64,000 nt of DNA from Pseudonocardia benzenivorans CB1190 (GTDB lineage: Bacteria > Actinomycetota > Actinomycetes > Mycobacteriales > Pseudonocardiaceae): positions 1,364,001 through 1,428,000 of the forward strand of contig NC_015312.1 in the NCBI RefSeq assembly GCF_000196675.2. The letters run 5' to 3'. Within the stretch, counting starts at the first letter, position 1; every line of letters starts with the position of its first letter. The position numbers and the translations under genes were made by a program. Under the pieces are notes generated by a model. It searched no databases, had not been told where the DNA came from, and worked only from the letters and a program-made list of their open reading frames with translations. Below, piece by piece: positions 24,263 through 32,772 of the stretch.

Positions 24263-25975
24263 GTGCCGTCACTGCTGAACAGGCACGTCGTCGGGGCCGG
24301 GGCGGGCCCGGCCGAACGGGACCCGTCGCCGGTGGAGGGCTTCCTGCGTCGGTTGGTGGGGGCCGACACCGTCGGCGCCGCAGCGCAGGCCGCCGTGGAC
24401 GTCGTCCGGGAGGTGGTCGGCGCCGAGGTGAGCTGGTGCGGGCTCACCGAGGGCGACGTGCTGACGATGGCGGCCCACAGCGGTCTGCGCACCGCCGAGA
24501 TGCCGGCGCTGTGGCGGCTGCGGGTCGGGCACGGCGTCGGGGGGCGGGTCGCCAAGGAGGGCCGCACCATCTCGGTGCGGGACTATCGCCGCGACCCCCG
24601 CCGGGTGCCGGTGATGAAGCGGATCATCGACGACGAGGGAATCCGCGGCGGGGTGTGCGCCCCCCTGATGACGGGCTCCGAGATCCTGGGTGTCCTCTAC
24701 GCCACCCACCGCGTCCCCTGGGACTGGACCGACGACGAGGTGCGGCTGGTCAGCAGGGTCGCGCACGACACCGCCGTGGCCCTGGCCCGGATCCGGGAGC
24801 ACCAGCGGGAACGCTCGCGCGCCGAGCAGGCCGAGCGCGGGTCGCGAGCGGCGGCCCGGGATCTCGAGGTCGTGCGCACGACCGTCGGCGCGCTCGTCCA
24901 CAGCGAGGACGTCGGCGCCGGCCTCGCCGTGCTCGCCCAGCACCTGCAGATGCACGTCGAGCTGCTCGGTCCGGCGGACGACCTGCTCCAGGCGGCCACC
25001 TCGGGCGGGGCGGCGGGCGAGCCGGTCCAGCTGCGGGCCCGGGTCGGCGACGATCTCGGCACGCTCCGCGTCCGTGGTCACCGACGCCCGACGCCCGCCG
25101 AGGCCGCGCTCGTCGAGGTGAGCGCCGACCTCATCGCCCTGCAGCTGCTGCGTGGGCGCGCCGCGCTGCGCGGCGAGAGGTGGGTGCACCACGAGATGCT
25201 CGACGACCTGCTCGAGGGCCGCGTCGGCGACCGCACGGGGATGCTGGCCCGGGCCGCGTTGCTCGGCGTCGACCTCCGGGTTCCCCGTTACGTCGCCTGC
25301 ATCGGGCTCCGGGAGTCGCCCGGCGGGAAGGGGTGCGGAGCTGTCACGCGAGAGCACCCGCAGAGCCCGTTCAGCAGGGTCGAGGACGGGCTCCGGCGGC
25401 ACTGCCCCGGTTCGGTCCTCGTCCCGCGCGGCGGGGACGTCGTCGTCCTCCTCGCCGCCGGAACGGGCGACCGCCAGCAGGTCCGCCGGGTGCTGACGGA
25501 CGTCGTGAGCGATCCGGCGGGCGAGCCCGACGGCCTCGCCGCGGGACTGGGCCGGATCTGCGTCCGGCCCGACGACTACGCCGACTCCTACGCCGAGGCC
25601 GCCCTCGCGCTGAACCTCGCTCGCCGGCGGGACCGCCATCAGGTCGTGCTGTCCGTGGCCGACCTGGGGCTCTACGGGTTCCTGGTCGGGAGCTCGACGC
25701 GGCAGTCGCTGGAGGCGATGGTCGACGACGCGCTGGGGCCGCTCCTGGAGGCCGATGCCGCGGGCGGCTCCGAGTACGTCAAGACACTCGACGCGTACCT
25801 CGCCACCGACCGCCACCTGGAGCGGGCGGCTGCGAGCCTGCACGTCCACCCCAACACCGTTCGCTACCGGCTGGCCAAGGTGCAGGAGGCCCTCCGGGTC
25901 AACCTCCGCGACGTCGACGACCGGTTCGTGCTCGAGCTGGCACTGCGGGTGAAGGCTGCGCTGGCCCGGGACTGA
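24263..25975 (+). CDS. GAF-domain PucR/CdaR-type transcriptional regulator
   Basis: This 570-residue protein has an N-terminal GAF sensor (about residues 35-180), a central linker, a GGDEF-like middle region and a PucR-type C-terminal HTH (HLERAAASLHVHPNTVRYRL at about 510-535). Such regulators activate neighbouring catabolic operons in response to a small molecule. GTG 24263 is chosen because it follows the intergenic region and a -10-like TATCGT with no ribosome site, suggesting a leaderless transcript. Likely targets are the divergent ligase operon and the gene at 26232. Confidence 0.85.
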   Translation: MPSLLNRHVVGAGAGPAERDPSPVEGFLRRLVGADTVGAAAQAAVDVVREVVGAEVSWCGLTEGDVLTMAAHSGLRTAEMPALWRLRVGHGVGGRVAKEGRTISVRDYRRDPRRVPVMKRIIDDEGIRGGVCAPLMTGSEILGVLYATHRVPWDWTDDEVRLVSRVAHDTAVALARIREHQRERSRAEQAERGSRAAARDLEVVRTTVGALVHSEDVGAGLAVLAQHLQMHVELLGPADDLLQAATSGGAAGEPVQLRARVGDDLGTLRVRGHRRPTPAEAALVEVSADLIALQLLRGRAALRGERWVHHEMLDDLLEGRVGDRTGMLARAALLGVDLRVPRYVACIGLRESPGGKGCGAVTREHPQSPFSRVEDGLRRHCPGSVLVPRGGDVVVLLAAGTGDRQQVRRVLTDVVSDPAGEPDGLAAGLGRICVRPDDYADSYAEAALALNLARRRDRHQVVLSVADLGLYGFLVGSSTRQSLEAMVDDALGPLLEADAAGGSEYVKTLDAYLATDRHLERAAASLHVHPNTVRYRLAKVQEALRVNLRDVDDRFVLELALRVKAALARD

Positions 25976-26144
25976 GCCGCACGGGCCGACGGCGAGGGCG
26001 CGGGTGCTGTGCCGCGGGCACAACCCCTCCACCGAACCTTGGCGAAGACCTCCATTGTCGCCGTTCGCGACCGGCGACACGCTGTAGACGGGACGGCCAG
26101 GCACGGCGCGGGACCAGCTCCGCGGAGGCCGGAGCGCTCCCTGC

Positions 26145-26159
26145 GGGTCCTGAGGACCC
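26145..26159. promoter_or_regulatory. Palindrome upstream of the 26232 gene
   Basis: GGGTCCT-G-AGGACCC is a perfect 7-bp inverted repeat 72 bases before the next start. It may be an operator; a transcribed hairpin is also possible. Confidence 0.35.
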
Positions 26160-26231
26160 TCCCGTGGCCCGACCGGGATCAGGCCGGCCGGGGCGCCGCC
26201 CCTGCGTCCGATGATGCGGTGGAGGACTTTC

Positions 26232-27647
26232 ATGACGACGACGGCAACGAGGCCCGGCGCGACGACCGACGACGAACACCGCCAGCTCAAGGCCTTCTTC
26301 GAACAGACCCGATCGCTCCCGCAACTGCTGGCGACGCTGCGGAGCCGGCGGGTGGCGATGGGCTACCAGATCGAGAGCGGCGAGGAGGAGACCACCGCCG
26401 CCGGGCGGCGCCTGTACCAGCCGAAGGGACCGCTCGCCTTCGTCTCCGAGCACCCGGTCGTGCCGCTGACCGAGGTGGAGGAGGCCATGGTCGCCTGGTC
26501 GGCCTGCGGCCCGAACGGCATGGCGCACTGGGACATCGCCAGCACCGGGGGATTCCACGAGCTGGTCGGGATCGCGGGACGGACCGCGGCCGCGCCGGGG
26601 AACTCGTTCGCGCACGACCTGCTGATCATCAAGGACGAGGGGGCGTTCATCTACAACCCGGGCGACGAGCGGGAGCGGATGGTCGAGATCCAGGGGGAGG
26701 AGGACTACGACAAGATCCTGGGTTGGTACCGGACCGGCATGCACAAGATCATGGACGGGCGCCCGGACATCGATTGGGCGCTGCGGGTCCCGGGTGCGCC
26801 GAACGCATCGCTCTTCGGCCCGTACCAGTACAACGTCAACCGTCCGGGGACGACGTGGTTCATCCCGATCACCGACCACGGCTGGTTGTACTTCAGCGTG
26901 ATGCTCAACATCTTCGACGCCTGGCACATCTATCTCACCGACGACAGGACCGGAGAGCCCGCGGGGACCGCCGAGTGGGTCACCGAGGGCCGGCTCGAGT
27001 TCCCGATCACGATCAGCCAGTTCGAGCAGTTCATCTTCCAGGTCGAGACGTATCCGCCCGGCTCCTACGTCCAGAACATGCGCCTGGCCGCCGAGTCCAT
27101 GGGGCTGGGCAACTGGATCTTCTGCGGCTTCTTCGACGATGTCCTGATGGGAGCCTTCCCCGACGTCGCGCGCGGGCTGGGCTTCCGGCACGAACCGCTC
27201 AACGAGCGCGCGCCACTCGCCTGCGGTGCGCTGAAGACCTTCGGGATGAAGGGCGTCAAGGAGGCCACCTACATCCCATCGGAGAAGTACCCGGACGCGC
27301 GATCCGTGGTGACCGCGATGATGGAGGAGAAGTACGGCCTGGGGCGGACGATGTCCAAGGGCGACGACAACTGGATGCTCTCGCACAAGGGTCCGTTCGC
27401 GGCCGACGTGGTGCGCAACATCGTCGACAGCCCGGCCGTCCAGGTCAGCGACTGGGCGGTCGAGGCATGCGTGGCGTACTTCGACTACTGCGTGCAGACC
27501 TACGGTCAGTGCCCGGTCTACTTCAACCCGATGCAGTGCAACTTCGGGGCGGTGATCCACCACGTGGACCCGGCTTTCTACGAGAAGTACTACGACGGCT
27601 CGAGCGTCACGCCGCAGATCCGTGAGCACATGGCCGCCTGGCACTGA
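26232..27647 (+). CDS. Unrecognised 471-residue protein in a catabolic setting
   Basis: I do not recognise this protein. It is soluble, rich in aromatic residues, and has a stretch resembling flavin-binding nitroreductase-like folds (PVVPLTEVEEAMVAWSACG), followed by long Trp/Tyr-rich regions and a Cys-rich C-terminus (DYCVQTYGQCPVYF, MQCNFG). The ATG at 26232 is chosen over one 21 bases earlier because GGAGG is six bases ahead. It stands alone, 256 bases after the PucR regulator, and ends at a strong hairpin. A redox enzyme is possible, but this is inference. Confidence 0.7.
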   Translation: MTTTATRPGATTDDEHRQLKAFFEQTRSLPQLLATLRSRRVAMGYQIESGEEETTAAGRRLYQPKGPLAFVSEHPVVPLTEVEEAMVAWSACGPNGMAHWDIASTGGFHELVGIAGRTAAAPGNSFAHDLLIIKDEGAFIYNPGDERERMVEIQGEEDYDKILGWYRTGMHKIMDGRPDIDWALRVPGAPNASLFGPYQYNVNRPGTTWFIPITDHGWLYFSVMLNIFDAWHIYLTDDRTGEPAGTAEWVTEGRLEFPITISQFEQFIFQVETYPPGSYVQNMRLAAESMGLGNWIFCGFFDDVLMGAFPDVARGLGFRHEPLNERAPLACGALKTFGMKGVKEATYIPSEKYPDARSVVTAMMEEKYGLGRTMSKGDDNWMLSHKGPFAADVVRNIVDSPAVQVSDWAVEACVAYFDYCVQTYGQCPVYFNPMQCNFGAVIHHVDPAFYEKYYDGSSVTPQIREHMAAWH

Positions 27648-27658
27648 CGGAACACGAG

Positions 27659-27683
27659 CGGTGCGGCCGGCTCGGCCGCACCG
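27659..27683 (+). terminator. Hairpin terminator
   Basis: A perfect 11-bp GC stem with a 3-base loop (arm CGGTGCGGCCG) starts 12 bases after the stop of the 26232 gene. No U-tract follows. Confidence 0.7.
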
Positions 27684-27754
27684 CGTCCCCCGTGGGCAGG
27701 AGCGCGCCGGCCGTCCGCGCGCGAGGAGGACCGGGTGGAGAGGTGAGGTGCTCG

Positions 27755-28726
27755 ATGAGCCGCGGCGTCGTCGGTATCGGTGGCGGTATCGGCGCCTCAC
27801 GGTTCTGGCGTGCCCTGCTGCGCGTGCTCGACCCGGCCGAGCTGACGATCGTCGTGAACACCGGCGACGACCTGTGGCTGCACGGCCTGCGGATCTGCCC
27901 CGACCTCGACACCACCCTCTACGCCCTGTCCGGGCGGCAGGATGTGGAGCGCGGGTGGGGGCTCGCGGACGAGTCGTTCCGGTGCATGGCCGCACTCCGG
28001 AGGTTGGGCCGGGACGTGTGGTTCCACCTCGGCGACCTGGACCTGGCCACCCACCTGCTGCGGACCGGCCTGCTGCGGGAGGGCGCGCGGCTGAGTGAGG
28101 TCACCGAACGGCTGGCGGCGGCGATGGGTGTGGAGGCCGGCGTCGTGCCCATGACCGACGACGAGGTCACGACGCTGGTCGAGACGACCGACGGCGCGAC
28201 GCTGCACTACGAGGAGTTCCTGGTACGGCACCAGGCCACGCCCGAGGTGGCCCGGGTCGTCCACTCGGGTGCGGACCGGGCGCGACCGGCACCGGGCGTC
28301 GTCACGGCGATCACCGAGGCCGACCTGGTGCTGCTCGCGCCCAGCAATCCTGTGGCCAGCATCGGACCGGTGCTCGCGGTGCCCGGCATCCGCGAGGCGC
28401 TGCTCGCGACGGATGCGCCGGTGGTCGCGGTGTCACCGATCGTCTCCCGGGTCCCGATCACCGATCCCGGCGAACGCCTGCGGGCCACGAGCCGAGCCGC
28501 GCTGCTCGCCTCGCTCGGCCTTCCGCCGACCGCCACCGCGGTGGCCGCGTACTACGGGCGGCTCTGCCGGCGCTTCGTCCTGGACGCCGCGGACTCCATG
28601 GAGGGCGACGCCGTCCGAGCCCTCGGACCAGGGGTCGACGTGGTACCCACCCTGCTCGCGGGACGACCACCCGACGACGTCCTCGCCCGCACCGTGCTCG
28701 CGGCCCGCGCCGCCGGCCGGGCGTGA
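27755..28726 (+). CDS. cofD: 2-phospho-L-lactate transferase (F420 biosynthesis, CofD/FbiA)
   Basis: This 323-residue enzyme joins the phospho-lactate (or phosphoenolpyruvate) moiety to the deazaflavin Fo to make the F420 core. Family motifs are clear: GIGGGIGASR at the N-terminus, NTGDD near residue 33, and APSNPVASIGP near 200. The length is normal. GAGGTG precedes the ATG. It is not next to fbiB, as it usually would be, but among catabolic genes with LLM-type enzymes, some of which use F420. It may be a second copy that supports a local F420 demand. Confidence 0.92.
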   Translation: MSRGVVGIGGGIGASRFWRALLRVLDPAELTIVVNTGDDLWLHGLRICPDLDTTLYALSGRQDVERGWGLADESFRCMAALRRLGRDVWFHLGDLDLATHLLRTGLLREGARLSEVTERLAAAMGVEAGVVPMTDDEVTTLVETTDGATLHYEEFLVRHQATPEVARVVHSGADRARPAPGVVTAITEADLVLLAPSNPVASIGPVLAVPGIREALLATDAPVVAVSPIVSRVPITDPGERLRATSRAALLASLGLPPTATAVAAYYGRLCRRFVLDAADSMEGDAVRALGPGVDVVPTLLAGRPPDDVLARTVLAARAAGRA

Positions 28727-28762
28727 CGATCGCCGACGCAGGTGCCGCGCGGACCGGTGTCG

Positions 28763-29809
28763 TCACGGTGCACGAAGTGGATGGCGCAGTGGCGCCTGTG
28801 CACGATCCGGCGGCCACACGACGGTGCGGACGCCGTCCTGCCACTGGACCGTCAGCACCTGCTGGCCGACCTGCAGCCCGGTCTGCGGGTCGAGCCTGAA
28901 CCGGCCGAACATCGTCGTGCAGTCCAGCCCCCGCGCTGCGGCCAGCAGGGCGTCGTCAGCCGCGTCGCCGGCATCGCGCAGGCAGCGCGCGGCGATCAGA
29001 CCCGCCGCGAACGCCTGGGCGGCCGGGTACGGCGGCTCGGCACCGGTCCGGCGGCGGAACCGCTCGGCGAACTCGGCGGCCGTCGGGCCCTCGTCGGGCT
29101 CGGGAGCGGCGGAGGCGAGCCACTGGGCGGGGCCGAGCAGCCCTTCGCGCAGCGGGCCGAGCGCGGCGAGCACCTCCTCCACACCCGCACCGACGAACGC
29201 GGCCGCCCGCCATTCACCGGGCAGCAGGCGGCGGGCGGCGGCGAGCTCGTCGTCGAAGCTGCCGGCCACGAGCAGGAGATCGGCCGTCGGTGAGCGGGCG
29301 GGGAGGGCCGTCCGGAACACCGTCAGCCCCCGGCGGGTGGCCGCCCGCTCCGCGCCGGCGCCGACGTCGCGGCCGAAACCGGTTCGCGAGTGCAGGAGGG
29401 CCACGCTCGAGACCCGGGGATCCGCGGCGTGGACTGCGTCGACGGCACCGACGAAGTAGCCGGCTGCCGGTGCGAGCACGCTCACCACACGGCGGCCCGG
29501 TGACATCCGGGCGCCGCCGTGGTTCCACATCAGCCGGGAAGTTGCCTGCGCGACCGCAGTGGCCGGGCTGCTGCCGTACGGCCCGAAGAGGAGGTCGAAG
29601 CCTTCCGCCCCTGCTCGTCGTACCGCCGCAGCCGGATCCCCGTGGGCATCGTGGACGACGAGACGGGGAGCCGGCCGCCCGGCGAACGCCTCTGCCCACA
29701 GCGCAAGGGCCGCGGCCCCGGCCCGGCCGTACCCGGCCAGTGGACCGGAGAGCGGGGTCACCAGCGCCGCCCGCAACACCGGTCCGACCGTAGCTGCAGC
29801 CCCGACCAA
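28763..29809 (-). CDS. Periplasmic-binding-protein-like ligand-binding protein without a signal peptide
   Basis: This 348-residue protein has the type 1 periplasmic binding fold of branched-chain amino acid receptors (RAALVTPLSGPLAGYGRAG at the start, then VSSVALLHSRTGFG). It has no hydrophobic signal or lipobox, so it is probably cytoplasmic, like AmiC-type sensors. No transporter genes adjoin it. It is divergent from the LLM-FAH operon with a palindrome between, so a sensing role for that operon is a reasonable inference. Confidence 0.7.
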   Translation of the reverse strand: MVGAAATVGPVLRAALVTPLSGPLAGYGRAGAAALALWAEAFAGRPAPRLVVHDAHGDPAAAVRRAGAEGFDLLFGPYGSSPATAVAQATSRLMWNHGGARMSPGRRVVSVLAPAAGYFVGAVDAVHAADPRVSSVALLHSRTGFGRDVGAGAERAATRRGLTVFRTALPARSPTADLLLVAGSFDDELAAARRLLPGEWRAAAFVGAGVEEVLAALGPLREGLLGPAQWLASAAPEPDEGPTAAEFAERFRRRTGAEPPYPAAQAFAAGLIAARCLRDAGDAADDALLAAARGLDCTTMFGRFRLDPQTGLQVGQQVLTVQWQDGVRTVVWPPDRAQAPLRHPLRAP

Positions 29810-29825
29810 CAGAAACGGTCAGATG

Positions 29826-29843
29826 CATAGGGATAGACCTATG
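29826..29843. promoter_or_regulatory. Inverted repeat in the divergent region before the LLM operon
   Basis: CATAGG-GATAGA-CCTATG is a perfect 6-bp inverted repeat, widened by TG and TGCA flanks, 82 bases before the LLM gene. It is a candidate operator for the 29925-34874 operon. Confidence 0.45.
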
Positions 29844-29924
29844 TGCACATCGAAGAGCTGGTATTGGAACTATGAGCCCCGCGGCCTTAGCGTCGGAAAC
29901 ACCCGAACGAGGAGGTTCGCGCCC

Positions 29925-31028
29925 ATGAATCCACTGGTCGAGAGCACGAACGCCCTGAAGCTGGGGCTGTTCTGCACCAACGGGACCGGTGCCTCCCAGA
30001 CCCTGGCGCCCGAGCGGCACACGTCGCCCTCATGGGAGCGCTCGGTGCGCACCGCGCAGGCCGCGGAAGCCGCGGGCTTCGAGACCGTCGTTCCGTTCGC
30101 CCGGTGGAAGGGCTACCCCGAGAACCGCCCGGAGCACTCGTCCGGCATGGTCATGGATCCGTTCACCTGGGCTGCGGGGATCGCGGCGTCGACCCAGCGG
30201 ATCGGGGTGCTCGCCACCTCACACGCCCCCACCCTGCACCCGATCGTCGCGGCCAAGCAGGCGGCGACGATCGACCTGATCTCGGGCGGCCGGTTCGCGC
30301 TCAACGTCGTCGGCGGCTGGAACCGGCCCGAACTGGAGATGTTCGGCGCACCGCTGCGCGAGCACGACGAGCGCTACGACCACCTGCAGGAGTGGCTGAC
30401 CGTCCTGCGCCGGCTCTGGACGGAGACCGAGGAGTTCGACTTCCACGGCCGTTTCTTCGACGTCCTCGGCGGCGTCTCGCAGCCCAAGCCGGTCCAGACC
30501 CGGGTGCCGATCATGAACGCGGGCGGGTCGCCGCGCGGGATGCGGTTCGCCGCCGAGCACGCCGACCTGTGCTTCGTCATCGTGCAGTCCGAGGACGAGG
30601 CCGCGATCCGGGCGCAGGTCGAGGGCTACAAGCAGATGGCCCGCCGGGAGTTCGGCCGTGAGGTGCAGGTCTGGACCCACACGGTCGTCGTGCAGCGCGA
30701 CACCGACGCCGAGGCCGCGGCCTACCTGCGGCGCGTCTCGGTGGAGCAGGAGGACACCGAGAGCGTCGACGCGTGGATGCGGCTGCAGGGAGCCGAGGCC
30801 CAGCTGATGCCGCCGGAGGTCCTCGCGATCATGCGGCAGCGGATGGCGGCGGGCGCGGGCGGGTTCCCCCTGGCGGGGACACCGGACACGATCGCCGAAC
30901 GGCTGGAGACGCTCGGTGCCGCCGGGATCGACGGCGCCCTTCTGACCTGGATCGACTACGACAGCGGCCTCGCGGACTTCATTCGGGACGTGCTCCCGCT
31001 GCTGGTGAAGGCCGGGATCCGGGCATGA
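29925..31028 (+). CDS. LLM-class flavin-dependent monooxygenase (RutA/SfnG-like)
   Basis: This 367-residue TIM-barrel luciferase-like enzyme carries GGRFALNVVGGWNRPELEMFG, split by its turn, a signature close to RutA (pyrimidine monooxygenase) and sulfone monooxygenases. These use FMNH2 and O2 to open rings or cleave C-S bonds. The ATG at 29925 follows GAGGAGG. It is the first gene of a coupled plus-strand operon (ATGA into the FAH gene). A separate flavin reductase is not seen nearby. Substrate unknown. Confidence 0.85.
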   Translation: MNPLVESTNALKLGLFCTNGTGASQTLAPERHTSPSWERSVRTAQAAEAAGFETVVPFARWKGYPENRPEHSSGMVMDPFTWAAGIAASTQRIGVLATSHAPTLHPIVAAKQAATIDLISGGRFALNVVGGWNRPELEMFGAPLREHDERYDHLQEWLTVLRRLWTETEEFDFHGRFFDVLGGVSQPKPVQTRVPIMNAGGSPRGMRFAAEHADLCFVIVQSEDEAAIRAQVEGYKQMARREFGREVQVWTHTVVVQRDTDAEAAAYLRRVSVEQEDTESVDAWMRLQGAEAQLMPPEVLAIMRQRMAAGAGGFPLAGTPDTIAERLETLGAAGIDGALLTWIDYDSGLADFIRDVLPLLVKAGIRA

Positions 31029-31861
31029 GGCTCGCCCGCTTCCGCACCGCCACGGGCACCCGCGCGTTCGGCGTGGTCGACGGCGACGAGATCGTCCGGC
31101 TCGACCGGCGCGTCCCGTCCTTCGAGTCCCTGCTGGCCGCGCCGGTGCTGCCGGAGCCCGCCGACGAGCGGGTGACCGATGTGACCTGGGAACCCCCGAT
31201 GGGCGACCACGCGAAGGTCCTCTGCTGCGGGATGAACTTCGCCTCGCACGCGGGCGAGTCCGGCCGCGAGGTCCTCGACCGGCCGACGTTGTTCGCGCGG
31301 TTCCCGGACTCGTTCGTCGGCGCGGGCACCCCGGTCGTGCGGCCGACCGTGGACGACAGTCTCGACTGGGAGGGCGAGGCCGCGATCGTGATCGGGCGTG
31401 CGGGCAGGCACATCGCCGAGTCCGTCGCATGGGACCACGTCGCCGGTGTGACGGCGATGGCGGAGAACAGCGTGCGCACCTGGCAGCTGCACTCGACCCA
31501 GGCCACGGCGGGCAAGAACTTCGCCGGTAGCGGCGCGATGGGCCCGTGGCTGACCACGCTCGACGAGGCGGGCCGCGGCTCGTGGACCGTCACCACCCGG
31601 CTCAACGGTGCGGTGGTCCAGCACGACACCACCGACCACCTCGCGTTCGACGTCCCCCGGCTGGTCGCCTACGTCAGCGCGTTCACCCCGCTGCGGCCGG
31701 GCGACGTCATCGCGACCGGCACGCCGAAGGGTGTCGGGTTCCGGATGGACCCGCCCCGGTTCCTGGCGCCCGGTGACGAGATCGAGGTCGAGGTCTCCGG
31801 CGTCGGGGTCCTGCGCAACGGGGTCGTCGACGAGCTCGTCACCACGGGGAGCACGACGTGA
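31025..31861 (+). CDS. Fumarylacetoacetate hydrolase (FAH)-family protein
   Basis: This 278-residue protein has the FAH C-terminal domain: GMNFASHAGESG, DWEGEAAIVIGR with acidic metal ligands, and TGTPKGVGF near the end. Members hydrolyse C-C bonds or decarboxylate/hydrate keto-acids in aromatic catabolism. It overlaps the LLM stop by ATGA and the next start by GTGA, so five genes are translated as a chain. It likely acts after ring opening; the exact reaction is not known. Confidence 0.87.
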   Translation: MRLARFRTATGTRAFGVVDGDEIVRLDRRVPSFESLLAAPVLPEPADERVTDVTWEPPMGDHAKVLCCGMNFASHAGESGREVLDRPTLFARFPDSFVGAGTPVVRPTVDDSLDWEGEAAIVIGRAGRHIAESVAWDHVAGVTAMAENSVRTWQLHSTQATAGKNFAGSGAMGPWLTTLDEAGRGSWTVTTRLNGAVVQHDTTDHLAFDVPRLVAYVSAFTPLRPGDVIATGTPKGVGFRMDPPRFLAPGDEIEVEVSGVGVLRNGVVDELVTTGSTT

Positions 31862-32772
31862 GGGTCTGGACCGAGGCGGACGTCCGCGCCGGCGTCGCCG
31901 TCACCGACGTGATCGAGTCCTTGACCGACGTGCTCGCCCACGAGGTCGCGGGCAGCGCATGGAACCTCGACAAGACCATGGCGAGCTGGCCGGTCGGCGG
32001 CGCGACGGGCAGCGCGCACGCGCTCGGCGCCGTGGACCTGGAGTCGGACCTCGCGGTGTTCAAGACCTGGGTCAACACCCCGGCCGGGGCGAGCGCGGTG
32101 ATGACGCTGTTCGGCGCGACGGACGGTCGCACTCTCGGTGTGACCGAGGCGGGCACGGCGGGTGCGCTGCGCACCTCGGCGATCGCCGGCCTCGCCACGA
32201 GGCTCATGGCGGACCCGGCGGCGGACGAGCTCGCCGTCCTCGGCGCGGGACGACAGGCGTTCCGGCAGGTCGAGGCGGTTGCCGCGGTCCGGGAGCTGCG
32301 CCGGGTGCGGATCTGGAACCGCACGCCCGCGAAGGCCGAGGAGCTGGCCGAGCAGCTTCGTACCGGGTCGGGGCTCGTGGCCGACGCGGTGCCCGGTCCG
32401 GGCGACGCGATCCAGGACTGCCCGATCGTCACCCTGATCACGCGGGCCGCCGAGCCGTTCCTCGATCTCGCCGACCTCGCCGAGGGCGCGCACCTCAACG
32501 CGCTGGGTGCGATCCTGCCGAGCCACGCGGAGTTCGTCCCGTCGTCCCTGGCGGCGGCGGATCTCACCGTGGTCGACAGCGAGCCGAACGCCCGCCGCGG
32601 CTCCCGTGAGCTGCGCGAGTTCGACGACTGGCCGGCCGTTCACACCCTCGGCGAGCTCGTCACCGGGAAGACCTCCCGCCCGGAGCGGCCCCGGCTCACC
32701 GTGTTCAAGGGCATGGGAATGGGTCTGTCCGACCTGGCCGTGGCCCGCGTGCTGATCGGAGCAGCTCCGTGA
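31858..32772 (+). CDS. Ornithine cyclodeaminase / mu-crystallin family dehydrogenase
   Basis: This 304-residue protein has the NAD(P)-binding motif VLGAGRQAF near residue 125 and the family start (VWTEADVRAGVAVTDVIESL). Family members reduce imines/ketimines or deaminate amino acids. This suggests that the pathway intermediate contains nitrogen (an amino acid or cyclic imine). GTG start overlaps the FAH stop. Confidence 0.87.
   Translation: MRVWTEADVRAGVAVTDVIESLTDVLAHEVAGSAWNLDKTMASWPVGGATGSAHALGAVDLESDLAVFKTWVNTPAGASAVMTLFGATDGRTLGVTEAGTAGALRTSAIAGLATRLMADPAADELAVLGAGRQAFRQVEAVAAVRELRRVRIWNRTPAKAEELAEQLRTGSGLVADAVPGPGDAIQDCPIVTLITRAAEPFLDLADLAEGAHLNALGAILPSHAEFVPSSLAAADLTVVDSEPNARRGSRELREFDDWPAVHTLGELVTGKTSRPERPRLTVFKGMGMGLSDLAVARVLIGAAP

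Noticed and set aside
26009..27625. 538-codon plus-strand frame overlapping the 26232 gene
   Set aside because: Arg/Gly-rich shadow frame without ribosome site; the 26232 frame has normal composition and a proper ribosome site.
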